A model generated the notes under the pieces. That model was not told where the DNA came from, searched no databases, and worked only from the letters and a program-made list of their open reading frames with translations. Shown piece after piece: positions 35,637 to 44,985 of a stretch of DNA of 64,000 bases. The position numbers and the translations under genes are program-made. Numbering within the stretch: the stretch's first letter is position 1; the number at the start of each line of letters is the position of its first letter. Source of the DNA: an uncultured Methylocystaceae bacterium (GTDB lineage Bacteria > Pseudomonadota > Alphaproteobacteria > Rhizobiales > Beijerinckiaceae); contig CAIQCB010000018.1 of the NCBI GenBank assembly GCA_903870245.1, forward strand, positions 21,141-85,140, in the 5' to 3' direction.

Positions 35637-36029
35637 TCAGCGGATCTTGATCAGCGCCGCATCCATCTGGGCGACGATTTCCGCCTTGTCGGCTACGCTG
35701 ACGCCGGCAGGCCAGGTCAGATCGGAACCGCGCACGGTGGCGTGACGATTGATCCCGACAAACTCCAGCGTCTGACCGGCCGGCACGTGCGCACGGTAGC
35801 CGGCGATCCCGGCGAACTTCTCGGATCCGTCGGTAGCGGACGGATCGAGCTTGACTGCCTTGCCGTCGACGACGGCGAAGATCTCGCCGACGAGAAAATC
35901 GATGCCGTTGGCGCCGCCCTCGGCGACGAAGGTGTCGCGGGAGAGATAGCCCGCGCCGTCAGAGTCCTCCGAGACGACGAAGGTGAAGGCGTGTTTTTGT
36001 TCGTAAAGGGTCAAGCCTTTTGCGGCCAT
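35637..36029 (-). CDS. Head decoration protein (lambda D-like)
   Basis: A 130-residue protein between protease and capsid genes. It has the short lambda D domain (GYLSRDTFVAEGGANGIDFLVGEIFAVVDGKAVKLDP). It should stabilise the expanded capsid as trimers on the outside. It ends 31 bp before the capsid start. Confidence 0.9.
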   Translation of the reverse strand: MAAKGLTLYEQKHAFTFVVSEDSDGAGYLSRDTFVAEGGANGIDFLVGEIFAVVDGKAVKLDPSATDGSEKFAGIAGYRAHVPAGQTLEFVGINRHATVRGSDLTWPAGVSVADKAEIVAQMDAALIKIR

Positions 36030-36047
36030 GGGAGGGAGCCTTTCGAT

Positions 36048-37427
36048 TTATCGCGCGACGCCGGGGCGGCGCTGGGTTTCGGCGTTGAGCTTGTCGGCGA
36101 TCGACGACCACGGCACGGCGCCGGGCTGCATGTTCTCGGCTGGAACATGCTCACTGCCAGCGACGGGGGTGATCGTCTCGCTGGCGCGGGCGGCGATGCT
36201 GCTCGTTTTGGCGAGCCCGGATAAAGCGCCGGTGACGTCCTCAACACTCATCGGCGTGTTCAGCGCGAGATGGGTGGCGGAGGCCTCGCGACCTTTCGCC
36301 TCCGCATGCGAGAGGATCGCCTTGATGCGGGCGCGTTCGTCTTCGGCTCCCATGCGGCGACCCTCTAAGGCGCCGGCCTCATAGCCTTCCTTCACGCCAT
36401 CGGCCTTACCCTCGAGGTAACCCGCCTCGCGTCCGGTCTTTTCGCCTTCGATCAACCCTTCCTTGCGGCCTTCGGCGCGCGCGGTGGCGATGTCGTTATC
36501 GTCATGCATGTTCAAACTCATGTTGCTGGTCCTTTTTTTCATGCTGGCTGCGCTGCTTTTCGACAGCTGGTCGAGCAGACCGGCGAAGTCGCCAATGCCG
36601 TCGACGAGGCCGGCGTCCTGCGCCGCCTGTCCAATGAATGTGCGCGCCTCCGTGGCGCGCGCCGCTTTTGCGGAAAGCCTGCGGCCGCGTCCCGTCGCGA
36701 CGGCGTTGAGAAAAAGCGCGTAATAACGGTCGACTTCCGCCTGTAGATCGTCCTTCACGCCCGTCGACAGCGGCGTGTAGGGATTACCGTCCACCTTGTG
36801 CGCGCCGGCGTGGATCAGCGTCGGCGTGATCCCGGCGCGATCGACCGCGCGGGAATAGTCGGCATGCATCAGCACGACGCCGATCGATCCCGAGACGCCC
36901 GACTGCGTCGAGAAGATCGCCTTTGCGCCGGATGCGATGGCGTAGGCGGCCGAAGCCGCCATGCCATTGACCATGGCGTAGACGGGCTTTTCCTCTCGCG
37001 CCTTGCGCACCATCGCCGCCGTCTCCATCGCACCGACCGCTTCGCCGCCGGGCGAGTCGATGTCGAGGAGGATGTTTCTGACTTTTCTGTCTCGAACCGC
37101 GCTCGCAATCTGATGCGCGATCCCCTCATAGCTGGTCATGCCGGACTGGGCGCCGATCCATGCGCCGCGATTGACCAGCGAACCGGTGATGGTGATGACG
37201 CCCGTCCCTTCCGCCGTGCGGCGATAGGGCAATTTGCCAACTTGCCGTCCCGCACCATCCGTCTCGCTGGCGTCGCCGACAAAGCGCGAGCTTTCCGGCA
37301 GCCCGATCCCTTCGACGCCGATGCGGCCCGAGAGCACTTGCGTGATCAGGGCGAGCTTCTCCTGCAGGATCAGCAGCGGTCTATTCAAAACCCGATCTGC
37401 GACCCGCAGGAGAAAGGTCTCTGACAA
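36048..37427 (-). CDS. S49 capsid maturation protease with C-terminal scaffold
   Basis: I place the start at the TTG at 37427, three bases after the preceding stop, giving 459 residues (LSETFLLRVADRVLNRPLLIL). Residues about 60-290 form an SppA/ClpP-like serine protease (ILLDIDSPGGEA, MVNGMAASAAYAIAS with the nucleophile Ser, STQSGVSGSIGVVLMH). The last 150 residues are Glu/Lys/Gly-rich and probably helical (ARAEGRKEGLIEGEKTGREA), a scaffold like lambda C/Nu3. An ATG-led longer frame overlaps the upstream gene and is unlikely. Confidence 0.85.
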   Translation of the reverse strand: MSETFLLRVADRVLNRPLLILQEKLALITQVLSGRIGVEGIGLPESSRFVGDASETDGAGRQVGKLPYRRTAEGTGVITITGSLVNRGAWIGAQSGMTSYEGIAHQIASAVRDRKVRNILLDIDSPGGEAVGAMETAAMVRKAREEKPVYAMVNGMAASAAYAIASGAKAIFSTQSGVSGSIGVVLMHADYSRAVDRAGITPTLIHAGAHKVDGNPYTPLSTGVKDDLQAEVDRYYALFLNAVATGRGRRLSAKAARATEARTFIGQAAQDAGLVDGIGDFAGLLDQLSKSSAASMKKRTSNMSLNMHDDNDIATARAEGRKEGLIEGEKTGREAGYLEGKADGVKEGYEAGALEGRRMGAEDERARIKAILSHAEAKGREASATHLALNTPMSVEDVTGALSGLAKTSSIAARASETITPVAGSEHVPAENMQPGAVPWSSIADKLNAETQRRPGVAR

Positions 37428-37429
37428 GA

Positions 37430-37735
37430 TCAGCCTCGCGGATCGGTCGGATCGTAGCTGGATGGCGGGCGCGCCGGCCGATAGCTGCAGCCGATGGCGA
37501 AGCGCCGGTTGGCGTTCGGTAGACCCAACTCGGCGCGGCACGCCGTTTCCGCCGCGCGCATCTCGTTGCGCAGCGTGTTCAGATCGGCTTTGGAAAAGCG
37601 AACCATCTCCTCGGCGTCGAGGGTGCGGGTGCGGATCTCTGTTTCCAGCGCCCCGGTGACGAGGCTGTAATAGGCTCTGCTCAGCGCCGCGAAACGTTCG
37701 CAGGGCTTCGTCCAATCAACGGCCTGATCGGTCAT
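37430..37735 (-). CDS. Small gpW-like head protein candidate
   Basis: A 101-residue protein between portal and protease. It is helical (CERFAALSRAYYSLVTGALETEIRT, ADLNTLRNEMRAAETACRAELG) and ends with a Pro/Arg-rich tail. Helical proteins of about this size next to the portal often belong to the lambda W group. The start overlaps the portal 3' end by 20 bp. Assignment by size and position only. Confidence 0.55.
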   Translation of the reverse strand: MTDQAVDWTKPCERFAALSRAYYSLVTGALETEIRTRTLDAEEMVRFSKADLNTLRNEMRAAETACRAELGLPNANRRFAIGCSYRPARPPSSYDPTDPRG

Positions 37736-39296
37736 TGGCGGGCTCCGTCTCGCTTGTTTCGTCGATCACTGGCTCTGGCGCGATGATCTGCGGCTCCGGC
37801 AAGCCGCGCTCCCGTCGCATCTCCATCTCGCGGGCGAGCTGGTCGTAATTGTCTTCGATGTCCTGACCGAGTTCTGCGGCGATATATTCCGCCGTGATCA
37901 CGCCGAGGCCGTAGAGTTTTTCGTTCGCCGTCGCGAACTTCACTTCGTCGGGAATAGGTTTCGCCGGTCCGCGCCAGTCGGCGCGACAGGCCGCCATGCG
38001 ATTGGCCAGAAAGGCGTCGATCCCGCCCGGAAAGGGAACGACACCGCGCTCTATGCCCTCTTCGAGCCAGCATTCGAACGCCGACTGATAGAAAGGAGCT
38101 GCGATATGCGAGCGCCGCCACATCTGGATTGGCCAGTTGGTCGTCGTCGACATCTTGATTGATGAATAGGTGGCGCCGGTGTAATCGCCGGTCACATCTT
38201 CAAAAGTGAAGCCGCCGCAGGCCGCCGTCTCGCGCAGCAGGAAACGAACGAAGGGCTCGTAGTTGGAATTGGGCGTTTCGCTGCGCTGGAAGTTCAGCTT
38301 TTCGCCAGAGAACAGATGGACGATCCGGGCGAGCCCGCCAAGATCGAAAGTCGTCTTGTCATACCAGCCTGCGCGGGCGTCGAAATAGCTATCGATGTTG
38401 CCGCCGAGCCCTTGCTCATCCATCGTCTCGAACGCCTGCAACACATCCTGCGTCGGCGAGGGACTTTCGATCGTCGCGGCGACGATGGCCTGCGTCAACG
38501 CCGTCGACAGGGTGGCGTTGGAGAGCTGGTCGTATTGGCGCAAAACCTGCAACACCGGCGCAAATACGGATATGCCGCGCATCTGTCCGACGTCGCCGTC
38601 GAAACAATGCCGGATCACCGGCCGATTGCCGCTGTCGCGCGCCGCGACTTCCAGAATCTGGCCCGTCTCCATGATCGGGCTGGTCAGTCGCAGCTGATAG
38701 GCTTTCGGCAGTCCGGTTTTATCGATGCGAACGCCCTGAAACAGATCCTGGCCGTTGGAGTTCTGTACCAGCCGATGCGCTGGCACGAGATGGATCTTGG
38801 TCGCCGTCGCGGATTCCCGCCGTGGCAGCCAGCGATACCAGGCGACCCATTCGCCATGCACGAAATAGCTCCGCAACGCCGCTTTGCAGAGCTGATGGAT
38901 GTCGTTCTTTCCGGCCGCATCGCATTCGAGCGGCGTGTTGGCCCACAACTCCCAGCGACGCTCGACGTCGCGCGCCCATGCGTCCGACATCTTTTGATCC
39001 CAGCCCAGCGCGCCATAATCGGGTTTCGAGGCGAGCCGCAGGCCTGTTCCCATGATAGAGGCGCAGCCCTTGTTGACCACGCCGGCGATCCAGCCGGAAT
39101 TGTGCAACAGGTCGATCGTGCGCGCGGCCGAACGCCAGTAAGCGGCGCGGACGTCCTCGCGCGGATCACGCAGGATCGGATACCAGTTCTCGAACAGCGG
39201 ATGCCGCTCGTTACGCATATAGGCTGCGCCGGGCCGGACGCGCGTCGGTGCCCGCTCGCCGCCAATCAGCGCGCCGAGACGATCCATGAAGCCCAT
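37716..39296 (-). CDS. Phage portal protein (lambda B-like)
   Basis: A 526-residue portal protein. Motifs include RAAYWRSAARTIDLLHNSGWIAGVVNKG near the N-terminus, the WELWANTPLECDAAGKNDIHQLCKAALRSYFVHGEWVAW stretch and SYSSIKMSTTTNW-like (GATYSSIKMSTTTNWPIQMWRR). It should form the dodecameric ring at the packaging vertex. It starts 6 bp after the terminase large subunit. Confidence 0.93.
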   Translation of the reverse strand: MGFMDRLGALIGGERAPTRVRPGAAYMRNERHPLFENWYPILRDPREDVRAAYWRSAARTIDLLHNSGWIAGVVNKGCASIMGTGLRLASKPDYGALGWDQKMSDAWARDVERRWELWANTPLECDAAGKNDIHQLCKAALRSYFVHGEWVAWYRWLPRRESATATKIHLVPAHRLVQNSNGQDLFQGVRIDKTGLPKAYQLRLTSPIMETGQILEVAARDSGNRPVIRHCFDGDVGQMRGISVFAPVLQVLRQYDQLSNATLSTALTQAIVAATIESPSPTQDVLQAFETMDEQGLGGNIDSYFDARAGWYDKTTFDLGGLARIVHLFSGEKLNFQRSETPNSNYEPFVRFLLRETAACGGFTFEDVTGDYTGATYSSIKMSTTTNWPIQMWRRSHIAAPFYQSAFECWLEEGIERGVVPFPGGIDAFLANRMAACRADWRGPAKPIPDEVKFATANEKLYGLGVITAEYIAAELGQDIEDNYDQLAREMEMRRERGLPEPQIIAPEPVIDETSETEPANDRSGR

Positions 39297-39301
39297 GAAT
39301 T

Positions 39302-41344
39302 TTACCTGTTGAGCCGCTGCGCGAAATTGGCGAAGCGCGAGCGAATGGCTTTCTGCGCGACAACCGGAGTAGCAGATGCTGACTCTGCTGGCGCTTTCGG
39401 CGGCGCCTCGTAGTCCGGTGGGTCAATTCTTCCCGAACTGGAAGAATTGATTTCCTTCTTCGCCGCCTTCTGTCTGTCGGAGCCGATTCGCCACGCGGCG
39501 GCGGCCGCCATCGCCTCGCAATCGAGGAAATGGTTCTCGCGGTAGCGCGCGACCCATATCCATTTGCCAGACGGCCCCTTCACTCTCGCTTCGGCGACAA
39601 GCTGTTGGCAGTAATCGTCGTCCGCCGCATCGTTCAAGCGCAGCGCCCCGGGCGCGTCGCGTTCGAACGACAGACGTTCATGCACGACCGCTTTCCAGTG
39701 GTCGGTGTCGAGCCGGAGCAAATGGAGACCGTATTTCTTGGCCTTGCCGTCGACGCCCGTGACTTCGATCGCGGATTCGATCAGCGGACGCGCCATCGGC
39801 GTCGACGAGCCCTTGGTCGCAAAAACGAAACGCTTGTGCTTGCGACAAAACTCATAGACCCGGTGGATGGGCAAGGACTCTTTCTTACCCGGGCGAAAGC
39901 CGGAATCGACGAAAGCGATCTTGATCAGCCTGTCGTCGATTGGCGCCGTCAGCTTTTCCGAAAGCCGCCGCCAGACCTCCTCATCCTTGGTCGGACCCCA
40001 GATATAGCCATGTTCGATCAGCCAGGACGTGCCCTGCGCGCCAAAGCCGCGAATGACATAAGGCAGCCGGTTGCCCTGAACGTCGACGGCGGCGACAAGG
40101 AACAGGACTTCGTCCGGCACACGCTGCGCGAAACTCTCGCGCATTTTGACGACTTCGGTCCATTCCGGAACTTCGCCGCCGCCGGCGAGATAAAGCTCAC
40201 CAAAGCCGGCGTTGACCGCCGTCTGGATCTTGTCCTGTTCGCCGCTGGCCAGCGCCCGCAGGTATCTTTCGGCTCGCTCGCCGATGGTTTTGAACGGCGA
40301 GCAGAAACCGGAAATCCAGAACGACAGCGTCGTCGTCTCCGGCGGATCGCCAGAAATCACCCCCTCGGCGTCAATCGTCTCGCCCGGCGCGACGAAGGCG
40401 CCATTGGCGTTGCATTGCGCCTTGTGCTCCTCACGGATTTTAAAGCTGCATTGCGGACATTCCAGCCATGAATTGGTCAGCGCCTGAGATGGCGTAGCGT
40501 TTTTCGGATAGCGCAGCAGTTTCGAGCGCGGGATAAAATATTTGCCGCAGTCGGGGCATGGCCAGCAAAAATGATGGCGGGTGCCTTCCTGCCACAGCCG
40601 CCAGATTGGCGATGAAATGTCGTCGTCCTCGCCCTTGCGCCAGAAATCAAGGTCGCTTGCATCGTCATGCACGATCTCGACCATCCCCAGCGTCGGCGTC
40701 GATGTGATCCCGACCTGAAAATCCGCATAGGTGTCGCCGCGCGCCTCGACGAGGCCGAGCGGATCGCCCTGGCCGCGAATGTTGCGCATCATCTCGTCAT
40801 ATTCGTCGACCAGAGCCAGCGCGGCGGCGTCTGATTTGAGCGCCGCTGAGGAACCGGCATGAGCCAGACGCAGCCTGACGCCGGCGACGCGTTTTAAGGT
40901 CTTCTTCTGCTCCTTGCTCTCGATGCCGCCGATCACCTTGGCGCCGAGCGACTCCGCCTGCCGAAACATCTCCTCGATGCGCGGCTCCAGCTGATCGGTC
41001 AGAAACTCCTTGTTTGGTCCGACATAGAGGATCGGCGCAGGTCGGTTGTCGAGCCGCTCGCCAATAATGTCGAGCACCGTCGCCGTCTTGCCGCTTTGCG
41101 CCGCCGTGACGCCGACGACGCGCTTCCAGTGATGATCGCCAAAGGCGCGGGAGAACCAGCGCATGTAGGGCGTGAGATCCGGATTACGCGGTCCTGGCCA
41201 ACCCGTCTCTGGGCCATAGACAATGTTTTCGGACGCCCACTCGTCAGGATGTTGGCGTTTCGCCGGCCATGTCGAGATCGCGACCTGCTCGTAGAGCCGC
41301 GCTCGATTTCTCAAATCTGCTGCGGGCGCGATCAAGCGCGTCAT
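39302..41344 (-). CDS. Terminase large subunit (GpA family)
   Basis: A 680-residue lambda A-type packaging motor. The ATPase Walker A (AAQSGKT, about residues 82-88) and the Walker B region (LALVDEYDEM) are followed by a nuclease domain with AAVDVQGNRLPYVI and IKIAFVDSGF. A Cys4 cluster (CWPCPDCGKYF, CPQC) is present, as in many GpA proteins. The N-terminus overlaps the small subunit by 101 bp; I keep the ATG because no better start is visible. Confidence 0.95.
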   Translation of the reverse strand: MTRLIAPAADLRNRARLYEQVAISTWPAKRQHPDEWASENIVYGPETGWPGPRNPDLTPYMRWFSRAFGDHHWKRVVGVTAAQSGKTATVLDIIGERLDNRPAPILYVGPNKEFLTDQLEPRIEEMFRQAESLGAKVIGGIESKEQKKTLKRVAGVRLRLAHAGSSAALKSDAAALALVDEYDEMMRNIRGQGDPLGLVEARGDTYADFQVGITSTPTLGMVEIVHDDASDLDFWRKGEDDDISSPIWRLWQEGTRHHFCWPCPDCGKYFIPRSKLLRYPKNATPSQALTNSWLECPQCSFKIREEHKAQCNANGAFVAPGETIDAEGVISGDPPETTTLSFWISGFCSPFKTIGERAERYLRALASGEQDKIQTAVNAGFGELYLAGGGEVPEWTEVVKMRESFAQRVPDEVLFLVAAVDVQGNRLPYVIRGFGAQGTSWLIEHGYIWGPTKDEEVWRRLSEKLTAPIDDRLIKIAFVDSGFRPGKKESLPIHRVYEFCRKHKRFVFATKGSSTPMARPLIESAIEVTGVDGKAKKYGLHLLRLDTDHWKAVVHERLSFERDAPGALRLNDAADDDYCQQLVAEARVKGPSGKWIWVARYRENHFLDCEAMAAAAAWRIGSDRQKAAKKEINSSSSGRIDPPDYEAPPKAPAESASATPVVAQKAIRSRFANFAQRLNR

Positions 41345-41753
41345 TGAGCCTCGTCTCGATATCGGCGCGCAGGTTCAAATCACGCGTCGCCGCCGCCGGC
41401 ACGCCGGCAAGCTCGGAGCGAAACGCGCCCCAGACATCAGCGAAGATGGTCTCGACCGTGCGCATCTCGATCAGCGTCGCCGCTTCGCGCTCGCGCCGCA
41501 TGCGGATTTCCAGCGCGCGCTCCTGCTGGACCTGTGAGGCGGCGGTCGATTTCGATGTGCGGCGCTCTTCATCCTTCAGCCAACGAATGTAGCCCTGCAC
41601 AGCGGCAACCAATGGTACCATTCCGCCGACAGCTTTTGGCACATATCCCTTCTTGCCGAGATCGCGCACCCACTGGTCGCTGATCATCAACAAGGCCGCC
41701 GCCTTGGCGACCGTAATTAATCCGGCGGAGTTTTGGGAAGATGCATCGCTCAT
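41244..41753 (-). CDS. Terminase small subunit (Nu1-like)
   Basis: A 169-residue protein. The N-terminal winged HTH (LITVAKAAALLMISDQWVRDLGKKGYVPKA) recognises cos/pac DNA in Nu1 relatives. A helical region follows (RALEIRMRREREAATLIEMRTVETIFADVWGAFRSELAGVPA), matching the family pattern in Nu1/DUF1441-like subunits. It is the first gene of the leftward late operon. Confidence 0.85.
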   Translation of the reverse strand: MSDASSQNSAGLITVAKAAALLMISDQWVRDLGKKGYVPKAVGGMVPLVAAVQGYIRWLKDEERRTSKSTAASQVQQERALEIRMRREREAATLIEMRTVETIFADVWGAFRSELAGVPAAATRDLNLRADIETRLNDALDRARSRFEKSSAALRAGRDLDMAGETPTS

Positions 41754-41874
41754 CTGAACATCAACGCCCGATTGATCATTTGTCGCAGATTAAATCGAAA
41801 GATGATGGCGATTACGCCTTCACTTTCCGCTCAACTCACGCCTGTATGCGCTCATCGCAACCATGGAGGCGATC

Positions 41875-42099
41875 ATGACCACGAAAAACGATCAGAACAC
41901 GCAAATCGCCATTGCAGGCGTCATTTCCGAACTCACCCGCCTGTTGGCGCAATCCGCCGCCGTCGCCGCCCAGGCGCAAGATGCGATCAACAAGGGCGAC
42001 CGCAATCTTGCTGTTGGAACCTTGCTTGGCGTGGAAGCAGCCATTCAATCCATCGCCCCGCTTTTCGCCGCGACGCTCTCTCTGCATCGAAACCACTGA
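41875..42099 (+). CDS. Small hypothetical protein, rightward
   Basis: The ATG at 41875 has GGAGG 5 bp upstream, giving 74 residues (MTTKNDQNTQIAIAGVISELTRLL). The protein is an Ala-rich amphipathic helix protein. It is transcribed away from the terminase, toward DUF3489. The 120 bp between 41754 and 41874 must hold divergent promoters. Function unknown. Confidence 0.6.
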   Translation: MTTKNDQNTQIAIAGVISELTRLLAQSAAVAAQAQDAINKGDRNLAVGTLLGVEAAIQSIAPLFAATLSLHRNH

Positions 42100-42120
42100 A
42101 GGTTTTCAAACCAAAGCTCT

Positions 42121-42174
42121 AGCCCGGTTCGATCCCGGGCTTCAGCCCGTAGAAGGCTACGGTCCTCGTAGCCT
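42121..42174 (+). promoter_or_regulatory. Two tandem hairpins before DUF3489 gene
   Basis: A 7-bp stem (AGCCCGG 42121-42127 with CCGGGCT 42135-42141, loop TTCGATC) is followed by an 8-bp stem (AGGCTACG 42154-42161 with CGTAGCCT 42167-42174). The ribosome-binding site GAAGGAG comes about 7 bp later. It could attenuate transcription or control translation of the next gene. The first hairpin resembles a tRNA T-arm, but no tRNA is present. Confidence 0.5.
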
Positions 42175-42191
42175 CCGGCTGAAGGAGCCAG

Positions 42192-42821
42192 ATGATGAAA
42201 CTCACCGACACCCAGCTCATCGTTCTGAACAAGGCGGCTCAACGCTCGACCATGCTGGCGTTGCCGCTTCCGCCCAATCTAAAAGGCGGCGCGGCGAACA
42301 AGGTGGTGATTCCGCTGATACAGAAAGGGCTACTCGAGGAAATCGACGCCGATAAGCGCATCGGCGAAGCGATCTGGCGCGAGACGCGGTCTGGCCAAGG
42401 CGTAACGCTCGCCATCACCGAGGCCGGTCTTGCCGCCATCGGAATCGGATCCGAGACCGACACGAAATCGAAAGCGTCGCCGAAGCCTGCCGCCAACAAG
42501 ACGCCCGCAAAGACGCCAAAAGCCGCCACAGGCGCGAAGAAGACGAAACCCGTCAAGGCTGACGCACCAGTCAAGAAAACCGCACGCACGGCGCCCTCTG
42601 GCGCGACAGCGCCAACGCCCCGCGAGGGAACAAAACAGGCGACCATGATCGCCATGCTCCAGCGCCAGAATGGTGCAACAATCGCCGAGATCGTCGAGGC
42701 CACCGGCTGGCAGCAGCATACGGTGCGTGGCGCCTTCGCCGGTGCGCTCAAGAAAAAGCTCGGGCTCAATATCGTTTCCGACAAGGTCGATGGGAAAGGA
42801 AGAGTGTATCGGATCGGTTAG
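42192..42821 (+). CDS. DUF3489-domain protein
   Basis: A 209-residue protein. The N-terminal part (MKLTDTQLIVLNKAAQR) is a winged-helix-like domain. A Lys/Ala/Pro-rich linker runs over about residues 95-140. The C-terminal DUF3489 domain (REGTKQATMIAMLQRQNGATIAEIVEATGWQQHTVRGAFAGALKKKLGL) is an HTH-type fold. The family is common in Rhizobiales genomes and mobile elements. It probably binds DNA, but its role is unknown. It is rightward, against the late operon, so it may be expressed from the prophage. Confidence 0.85.
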   Translation: MMKLTDTQLIVLNKAAQRSTMLALPLPPNLKGGAANKVVIPLIQKGLLEEIDADKRIGEAIWRETRSGQGVTLAITEAGLAAIGIGSETDTKSKASPKPAANKTPAKTPKAATGAKKTKPVKADAPVKKTARTAPSGATAPTPREGTKQATMIAMLQRQNGATIAEIVEATGWQQHTVRGAFAGALKKKLGLNIVSDKVDGKGRVYRIG

Positions 42822-42828
42822 AGCGCAT

Positions 42829-42873
42829 TGCGCTGGCGGTCGAAATACTTGTTGAATCACATGTTTCGACCGT
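42829..42873. repeat. Inverted repeat after DUF3489 gene
   Basis: CGGTCGAAA (42837-42845) pairs with TTTCGACCG (42864-42872), with a smaller AGCGC/GCGCT stem beside it. There is no clear U-run on either strand, so it is more like an intergenic palindromic element than a classical terminator. Confidence 0.5.
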
Positions 42874-43080
42874 CACAAAAGCTTAAAAAAATCATCATAC
42901 ATGCGAGCGAAGGCAGAAGGAGTTCCTGATCCGGCGTCCTCTCATGAAAATAATATTTCTTCTGGCAGGTTGCGGATAGTCCCTTCTTCTTTCTGTTTGG
43001 CGAAAAAAAGATGTCTCCTCTCTCGATTTTCCGATCAACTCTGCAAAAGTAAGAATCAGTTCTATAGATGGGGTCAACAG

Positions 43081-43227
43081 ATGACTAACGCTAAAAACCA
43101 GGTCATTCCCTCTGTCGTATGGGTCGCAGTGCTTGTCATAGCGGCATTCGCCTCATCTGATTTCGGTTCAAAGAAAAATACAGACCAACACCACTACGCA
43201 TTCCAAAAAGAGATTACCCGTCAATAA
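43081..43227 (+). CDS. Possible small membrane protein
   Basis: A 48-residue frame (MTNAKNQVIPSVVWVAVLVIAAFASSDFG) with one membrane segment and a polar end. The ribosome-binding site is weak. It converges on the DUF7220 gene and overlaps its end by 14 bp. I cannot assign a function. Confidence 0.35.
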   Translation: MTNAKNQVIPSVVWVAVLVIAAFASSDFGSKKNTDQHHYAFQKEITRQ

Positions 43228-43435
43228 TGTCTCTCTGCTTGTTGAACACCCGTCGCAGCGCATAACTTCGCACCAGCGACACGGTGGTGAAGATCAATCC
43301 CATCGCCAAGTTCTGGTCGAGCGATACGCTCAGGCCGAAAAACGGAAACACCATCACCTGCGTCGCCACTGCAACGCCATAGCCTACTACGACATTCGCC
43401 AGCGCCTCAATAAGCGACATCGTCCGCGATTGCAT
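43214..43435 (-). CDS. DUF7220-like small phage membrane protein
   Basis: A 73-residue protein (MQSRTMSLIEALANVVVGYGVAVATQ) whose ATG overlaps the methyltransferase stop (TGATG). Two hydrophobic segments (VVVGYGVAVATQVMVFPFFG and LAMGLIFTTVSLVRSY) end in a basic ALRRVFN tail. This pattern recurs in small proteins next to ParB-methyltransferases in proteobacterial phages. Function unknown. Confidence 0.75.
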   Translation of the reverse strand: MQSRTMSLIEALANVVVGYGVAVATQVMVFPFFGLSVSLDQNLAMGLIFTTVSLVRSYALRRVFNKQRDIIDG

Positions 43436-44763
43436 CACGCAGCCGCCTTCTCAGCGCCAAGCCGCGCAGCTCGAACATCGGCGTAGGATTGATTCTCACC
43501 GGCCAGGATGGCGATTTTGCCCGAGAACGCCTGCCATCGGTTGATGATCACGTCGCAGAACACCTCCGACATCTCCATCCCGTAAACCCGCCGGCCAGTC
43601 TTCTCGCCCGCTATGTGCTGTGAGCCGGAGCCCGAGAACGGCTCGTAGCAGATGTCCCCCGGTAGCGTGTGCAACTCCATGGGCAGCGAAAACACCCGGA
43701 CAGGTTTGCTGGTCGGATGCTCCCGCGTCTCGATCTCGCTCGAAGGGATGTTCCAGACAGTCGTCGGCCAGCTATCGAAGCCCTCGCGGTTGACGCGCGG
43801 TTTTTTGCCCGACCGCCAGCCAAACAAGCATGGCTCATGCGCCCAGAGCATGATCGACCGGGTCAGGACCGGGCGGGTTTTGGCCCAGATGATCTGCTGG
43901 TGATGCAGAACGTCGAACTTCTTCCAGCAGGCCTCCAACATCGCCTGCCGGCGTGATGCGTGCCAGCAATACCACGCCGCGTCCTCGGCGATGGCGCAAT
44001 CGATCGCGACCTGCATGAAAGCTTCGTAGAACTGCGGTCCCTGCGAAGAATCGTCCCAATGGGGCTGTTCGATGTATTCCTCGGACCAGTCCTTGTTGGC
44101 GATCTTCTTCGCCCGGGCCGAGGTCCCCTTTTTGGTCGGGTGATTCGTTCCGTCGTAATCGACGAGGTAAGGCGGGTCGGTGGCGAAAAGCACGGCGCGC
44201 TTGCCGTCCATCAGCCGCAGCACATCATCCGGACTGGTCGAGTCGCCGCAGAGCAGTCGGTGATTGCCGAGTTGCCATAGATCACCGCGCCGTGTGGCGT
44301 GCTTCTTCGGCGCCTCGGGGATGTCGTTTTCGTCTGTCAATCCGCCGGTCGGTTCGTCGGCAAGCAGCGCGGTGACCAAATCCTGGTCGAAGCCAATCAC
44401 AGGAATATAAAAATCCTCAGCGGAGAGGTCGGCCAGTTCCTTCTTCAGGATATCGTTGTCCCATCCGGCGTTCAGCGCCAGCTGATTATCGGCCAACACA
44501 TAGGCGCGCAGCTGCGCAGGCGACCAGTCGGCGCCGACGACAAGCGTCGGAACCTCCTCAATCCCCAACAGCTTCGCCGCGTCGATGCGGCCATGGCCCG
44601 CGACAATCATTCCCTCCGCTGTCGCCAGCACCGGATTGGTGAAGCCAAACTCCCGGATTGATGTGGCGATCTGTTCGATCTGCTCCTGTGAATGGGTTCG
44701 GGCGTTCTGCGCATAGGGTTTCAGCTCCGAAACCGGGCGCATGACGATCTGGGGAGGGGGCAT
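43435..44763 (-). CDS. ParB-domain DNA adenine/cytosine-N4 methyltransferase
   Basis: A 442-residue fusion. Residues 1-100 are a ParB/Srx-like nuclease-fold domain (VMRPVSELKPYAQNARTHS, VAGHGRIDAAKLLG). The rest is an amino-methyltransferase of the beta class, with DPPY (about residue 196) and, later, EPFSGSGS (about residue 377). Phage proteins with this layout modify phage DNA, perhaps to evade restriction. It has no partner endonuclease nearby, so it is probably an orphan methylase. It starts the operon with DUF7220. Confidence 0.92.
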   Translation of the reverse strand: MPPPQIVMRPVSELKPYAQNARTHSQEQIEQIATSIREFGFTNPVLATAEGMIVAGHGRIDAAKLLGIEEVPTLVVGADWSPAQLRAYVLADNQLALNAGWDNDILKKELADLSAEDFYIPVIGFDQDLVTALLADEPTGGLTDENDIPEAPKKHATRRGDLWQLGNHRLLCGDSTSPDDVLRLMDGKRAVLFATDPPYLVDYDGTNHPTKKGTSARAKKIANKDWSEEYIEQPHWDDSSQGPQFYEAFMQVAIDCAIAEDAAWYCWHASRRQAMLEACWKKFDVLHHQQIIWAKTRPVLTRSIMLWAHEPCLFGWRSGKKPRVNREGFDSWPTTVWNIPSSEIETREHPTSKPVRVFSLPMELHTLPGDICYEPFSGSGSQHIAGEKTGRRVYGMEMSEVFCDVIINRWQAFSGKIAILAGENQSYADVRAARLGAEKAAA

Positions 44764-44985
44764 GGAAACTCGCGTCGCAGGGTCGGGTTTTCAAACCAAA
44801 CTGCAAAAATCAAAATCGGATATATTCAAATCAATCGGGCCGTCGCGCCGCCTCTTGTTGCAGTGCCGCAAAAGGAACCATAGCGTATTTGTCTGGAGTT
44901 CTGTCGTGTGCGCAGCCGCACATTAGTCTGGTGTGAGCGCATCTATGTTCCTCTCATGAACGAACGACATGCGGGAGCAACGACG

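Noticed and set aside
36048..37715. ATG start giving a 555-residue protease
   Set aside because: The extra N-terminus overlaps the whole 101-residue gene in another frame; the TTG at 37427 fits the operon spacing.
42117..42145. Partial tRNA-like T-arm, possible att site
   Set aside because: No acceptor, D or anticodon arm is present, and it lies in the middle of the prophage.
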